Positions 60,723-64,000 of a stretch of 64,000 nt of DNA are shown here, piece by piece (positions within the stretch are counted from its first letter, which is position 1; the number at the start of each line of letters is the position of its first letter). Source of the DNA: Flagellimonas lutimaris (GTDB lineage: Bacteria > Bacteroidota > Bacteroidia > Flavobacteriales > Flavobacteriaceae). The notes under the pieces were generated by a model. It was not told the origin of the DNA. It was given only the letters and a program-made list of their open reading frames with translations, and made no database searches. The DNA is taken from contig NZ_QXFH01000077.1 in the NCBI RefSeq assembly GCF_003581615.1, forward strand, positions 194,070 through 258,069, read 5' to 3'. The translations under genes and the position numbers were made by a program.

Positions 60723-63443
60723 TTAAGATATTGTTGCCTGTGCAGCTGCTACTCGGGCAATTGGCACCCTAAAGGGTGAACAACTCACATAGTTCATTCC
60801 TGCTTTGTGGCAAAAGGCAACTGAGCTAGGTTCACCACCATGTTCTCCACAGATACCGACCTTAAGGTCGGGTTTTGTTGTGCGGCCACGTTGAGTTCCC
60901 ATTTCTACCAATTGGCCTACACCTTCTTGATCTAGTACTTCAAAAGGATCAGCTTTTAGAATACCTTTTTCAAGATATACGGGCAGGAATTTACCTGAAT
61001 CGTCCCTAGAATATCCAAAGGTCATTTGTGTAAGGTCATTGGTTCCAAAAGAGAAGAAGTCGGCAATTTCAGCAATCTTGTCGGCAATCAAGGTAGCTCT
61101 TGGTATTTCGATCATGGTACCTACCGAATACGCTACGCTATCCTTACGTTTTTTGAAAACTTCTTGTGCTGTAGTATCGATTATCTCTTTTTGTTGTTTA
61201 AACTCTTCAACGGTACCAACTAAGGGAACCATAATTTCTGGTTTAACGGGAATACCATCCTTCTTGACCTTTAATGCAGCTTCCAAAATAGCTTGGGTCT
61301 GCATTTCAGTAATTTCAGGATAGGTATTTCCCAACCTACATCCTCTATGCCCCATCATTGGGTTAAACTCTTCCAGTTCAGCTACCTTGCTTTTTACTGA
61401 GGACAAGGAAATATGAAGGTCATCGGCAAGCTCTTTTTGGGTGGCTAACTGATGAGGTACGAACTCATGCAATGGTGGATCCAGTAATCTAACAGTAACA
61501 GGGTATCCTTCCATTGCTCTGAAAATTCCTTCAAAGTCGTTACGCTGCATGGGAAGTAGTTCTTTCAGAGCAAGTTTACGTCCCTTGATAGTATCGGCCA
61601 AAATCATTTCTCGCATGGCCTTGATACGGTCCACTTCGAAGAACATATGCTCGGTACGGGTTAAACCAATACCTTTTGCACCGAAATTGCGGGCAATCAG
61701 GGCATCTTTTGGTGTGTCGGCATTTGTTCGTACTTCCATAGTGGCATAATTGTCCGATAAATCCATCAATTCAGCAAATTCACCGCTCAATTCTGGTTCT
61801 TTTGTGCCAACCTTTCCTTCCAAGATGTTACCTGTAGAACCGTTAATGGAAATCCAATCACCTTCATGATATTCATGCCCATCAACTTTCAGGGTCCTTG
61901 TCTTGTAATTGATTTTTAAGGCACCTGCACCTGAAACGCAGCATTTACCAATTCCCCTAGCCACTACTGCTGCGTGGGAGGTCATACCTCCACGTGCGGT
62001 AACAATACCTTTGGCCACATTCATACCTTCCACGTCTTCGGGGGAAGTCTCAACCCTGATCAGAATACTGTTTTTAAATTTATCCGCTTCATCAGCAAAG
62101 AAAACAATCTGTCCAGTTGCTGCACCCGGTGATGCTGGTAAACCTTGAGCTATTACTTCGGCTTCATCCAAAGCATCGGGATCAAAGATGGGGTGTAAAA
62201 GTTCGTTCAGTTTATTGGGCTCTATACGCATTAGGGCCTTTTTCTCATCTATTAATCCTTCTTTAAGTAAATCCATTGCAATTTTTACCATTGCAGCACC
62301 GGTACGTTTACCATTACGAGTCTGCAAGATCCAGAGTTTACCTTGTTGAATGGTAAACTCCATATCCTGCATATCTTGGTAGTGTGTTTCCAGTTTATTT
62401 TGATACTCAAAAAGTTCCTTGTAAATATCGGGCATTAGTTCTTCCAACGACGGGTAGCTTTCTTTACGTTCTTCCTCCTCCACTCGGGCAAGTTTGGCCC
62501 AACGTTGAGAACCCAACAAAGTAATTTGCTGAGGTGTACGAACGCCAGCGACCACATCTTCCCCTTGGGCGTTGATGAGGTATTCCCCATTGAACACGTT
62601 TTCCCCGGTTCCAGCATCTCTGGTAAAGCATACTCCTGTTCCAGAATCTTCACCCATATTACCAAAAACCATAGCCTGGACATTTACAGCGGTACCCCAA
62701 TCTTCAGGGTATCCATGCATTTTTCGGTAATAAATGGCACGATCACCGTTCCAACTGTCAAATACGGCTGCAATGGCTCCCCAGAGTTGGTCCCATGGAT
62801 TTGTGGGGAACGGTTTGCCCGTTCTTTTTTTAACAATGTCCTTAAAGTCATAGACCAAATCTTGAAGATCCTGGACAGTAAATTCTGTGTCTTGCTCAAT
62901 TCTTCGTTTATCCTTTAAATTATCAATGATTTCTTCAAAAGGGTCAAGGTCATCTTTGGACTCTGGTTTAAGGCCCATTACGACACTACTGTACATTTGG
63001 ATAAAGCGTCGGTACGAGTCCCAAGCAAAACGTTCATTACCCGTCTTTTTAATTACCCCTTTAATGGACTCCTCGTTCAAACCAAGGTTTAGGACAGTAT
63101 CCATCATCCCGGGCATGGAAACCCTTGCTCCAGAACGGACTGAAATCAGTAAAGGATTTTCATCATCCCCGAATACGGCCCCCATGGTTTCCTCGATACT
63201 GTTGATCGCACTACGAACTTCGGGCTCTATACGTTCTATAACCGATTCTCTGCCTTCTGCGTTGTATTGTGTGCAAACTTCTGTTGTTATTGTAAAGCCA
63301 GGGGGCACAGGAATACCAATACGGCTCATTTCGGCCAAGTTTGCTCCTTTACCACCAAGCAGTTCCTTCATGTCTCGTCCTCCATCAGCTTTTTTGTTGC
63401 CGAAAGAATATACGCTGAGTTGGTTTTCTGTAAGTGTTTCCAT
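60723..63443 (-). CDS. ppdK: Pyruvate, phosphate dikinase
   Basis: A 906-residue PPDK, which interconverts pyruvate, ATP and phosphate with PEP, AMP and pyrophosphate. The N-terminal ATP-grasp (GGKGANLAEMSRIGIPVPPGFTI; SVRSGARVSMPGMMDTVLNLG) is followed by the phosphohistidine domain, with the catalytic His in GGMTSHAAVVARGIGKCCV (near 465), and the C-terminal PEP-utilising domain ending FCHKAGMNYVSCSPFRVPIARVAAAQA. Full length. In Bacteroidota it serves in PEP synthesis or, where energy is scarce, in pyrophosphate-based glycolysis. It is followed by an intrinsic terminator. Confidence 0.97.
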   Translation of the reverse strand: METLTENQLSVYSFGNKKADGGRDMKELLGGKGANLAEMSRIGIPVPPGFTITTEVCTQYNAEGRESVIERIEPEVRSAINSIEETMGAVFGDDENPLLISVRSGARVSMPGMMDTVLNLGLNEESIKGVIKKTGNERFAWDSYRRFIQMYSSVVMGLKPESKDDLDPFEEIIDNLKDKRRIEQDTEFTVQDLQDLVYDFKDIVKKRTGKPFPTNPWDQLWGAIAAVFDSWNGDRAIYYRKMHGYPEDWGTAVNVQAMVFGNMGEDSGTGVCFTRDAGTGENVFNGEYLINAQGEDVVAGVRTPQQITLLGSQRWAKLARVEEEERKESYPSLEELMPDIYKELFEYQNKLETHYQDMQDMEFTIQQGKLWILQTRNGKRTGAAMVKIAMDLLKEGLIDEKKALMRIEPNKLNELLHPIFDPDALDEAEVIAQGLPASPGAATGQIVFFADEADKFKNSILIRVETSPEDVEGMNVAKGIVTARGGMTSHAAVVARGIGKCCVSGAGALKINYKTRTLKVDGHEYHEGDWISINGSTGNILEGKVGTKEPELSGEFAELMDLSDNYATMEVRTNADTPKDALIARNFGAKGIGLTRTEHMFFEVDRIKAMREMILADTIKGRKLALKELLPMQRNDFEGIFRAMEGYPVTVRLLDPPLHEFVPHQLATQKELADDLHISLSSVKSKVAELEEFNPMMGHRGCRLGNTYPEITEMQTQAILEAALKVKKDGIPVKPEIMVPLVGTVEEFKQQKEIIDTTAQEVFKKRKDSVAYSVGTMIEIPRATLIADKIAEIADFFSFGTNDLTQMTFGYSRDDSGKFLPVYLEKGILKADPFEVLDQEGVGQLVEMGTQRGRTTKPDLKVGICGEHGGEPSSVAFCHKAGMNYVSCSPFRVPIARVAAAQATIS

Positions 63444-63671
63444 CTTTATATCTATTAAGAGATTGACAAATGCTAAAATCTGAATGTAAAATTAGAGGGT
63501 GCAGCTGGCTCATAACATGATAAAAATCAGTGTTTAAGGCGTTTTATATGTTTTGAGAGTAATTCTCACCAATGTTAATGCAACTAGGAAGTTTTTTGAC
63601 TTCAAAATTGACGCTTTAAGTACAAAACCGATGAGATAGAGGGTTAAAAACCAATTGAATAGAAGATTTTT

Positions 63672-63685
63672 GTAACATTTGTTAC
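63672..63685. promoter_or_regulatory. GTAACnnnnGTTAC palindrome before the YceI-like gene
   Basis: GTAACATTTGTTAC is a perfect 5-bp inverted repeat with a 4-base gap, identical in its arms to the one before the peroxiredoxin gene. It lies 92 bases before the YceI-like start. A GAACTTTG box (63747-63754) is the best -7 candidate, but the distance (68.5 bp) does not fit the other sites. The 333-bp gap (63444-63776) otherwise holds AT-rich sequence with no further structure that I can see. Confidence 0.45.
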
Positions 63686-63776
63686 TGAAAATCAGAAGCT
63701 TAGGAAAATACTGACATTTATCATCTTTTACGAATATTTCATATTAGAACTTTGTCCCCAACAAAACCAAAATACT

Positions 63777-64000
63777 ATGCAATCACAATTTAAAAAAAGA
63801 CCGTTCTCGATCAAGTCAGTCATTTTGTTGATGACATTCGGGTTGATTCCGATCGCACTTGCCGCACAGAGCTATCAAATTAGCAAAGGTGAGGGGGAAG
63901 TTATGGTTACAGGGACCTCTACCTTGCATGACTGGGAAGAAGTGGCAGAACAAAAATCAGGTTCTATCGCTTTGGACAACACAGGTGAACTCCCTAAAAT
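63777..64000 (+). CDS. YceI-like periplasmic protein, N-terminal part (runs off the window)
   Basis: The ATG at 63777 opens a signal peptide (KSVILLMTFGLIPIALAAQ, cleavage near residue 31) and then SYQISKGEGEVMVTGTSTLHDWEEVA. The 'V.GTSTLHDWE' block is the typical first strand pair of YceI-like lipid-binding barrels (family binds isoprenoid or fatty-acid-like ligands). The frame is open to the last base; 74 residues are present. The end lies outside the window. Confidence 0.7.
   Translation, partial: MQSQFKKRPFSIKSVILLMTFGLIPIALAAQSYQISKGEGEVMVTGTSTLHDWEEVAEQKSGSIALDNTGELPK

Noticed and set aside
62887-63483. A 198-codon plus-strand open frame opposite ppdK
   Set aside because: It mirrors the highly conserved coding sequence of ppdK and has low-complexity Ser/Leu-rich translation.

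Overview
The window reads as chromosomal DNA of a marine-type Flavobacteriia (phylum Bacteroidota). Evidence: AT-rich sequence, a SusC/SusD pair driven by an ECF sigma factor and a FecR-type anti-sigma factor, sulfatase and esterase genes with secretion signals, promoter -7 elements of the Bacteroidota type (TAnnTTTG), and genes with lipoprotein signals. I found no rRNA, tRNA, CRISPR array, transposase or phage gene.

Region 1 (1-4.9 kb) holds the end of a DUF4386 membrane protein, a Crp/Fnr-type regulator, a secreted type-B carboxylesterase, the remains of a GH78-like rhamnosidase gene, and a secreted Cys-type sulfatase. This looks like a decayed edge of a polysaccharide utilisation locus. 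Region 2 (4.9-8.8 kb) is the conserved divergent set of a TesA-like GDSL esterase and a YbbA/YbbP-like ABC exporter. Region 3 (9.2-24.8 kb) is a utilisation locus: sigma factor, FecR anti-sigma, SusC with an STN signalling domain, SusD, an exported PIG-L-type deacetylase, a FucP-like MFS transporter, a ROK sugar kinase and a PcRGLX/YetA-like lipoprotein, then (after a terminator) an SLC13 carboxylate transporter and, convergent, a formylglycine-generating-enzyme-like lipoprotein that could mature the sulfatase.

Region 4 (25-45.5 kb) is a stress / low-oxygen island: ATP-cone nuclease-like protein, beta-CASP RNase, uracil phosphoribosyltransferase, CbpA/CbpM, five two-domain universal stress proteins, a TerB-like protein, a PAS histidine kinase overlapping a receiver-Crp fusion regulator, Hsp20 flanked by two related unknown proteins, D-lactate dehydrogenase, cardiolipin synthase, a zinc alcohol dehydrogenase, an MBL-rhodanese protein, a 1-Cys peroxiredoxin and an aspartate-racemase-like protein. 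Eight intergenic regions here carry an FNR/Crp-type palindrome (TGATnnnnATCA or close variants). Its centre lies 28.5-30.5 bp (mostly 29.5) upstream of a TAnnTTTG-like -7 box, the geometry of an activator bound at about -41.5. I think this is an undescribed island-wide regulon, most simply controlled by the receiver-Crp protein encoded within it. A second palindrome, GTAACnnnnGTTAC, has the same geometry in front of the peroxiredoxin gene.

Region 5 (45.7-56.6 kb) holds a TldD/TldE pair and then, after a terminator, a tightly packed operon (DUF4159, MoxR, DUF58, BatA-like, DUF4175, and a membrane-anchored unknown). Region 6 (56.6-64 kb) runs mostly on the minus strand: three small membrane proteins (one with an EF-hand), a duplicated C_GCAxxG_C_C protein, a putative esterase lipoprotein and pyruvate phosphate dikinase. 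The window ends inside a YceI-like gene.
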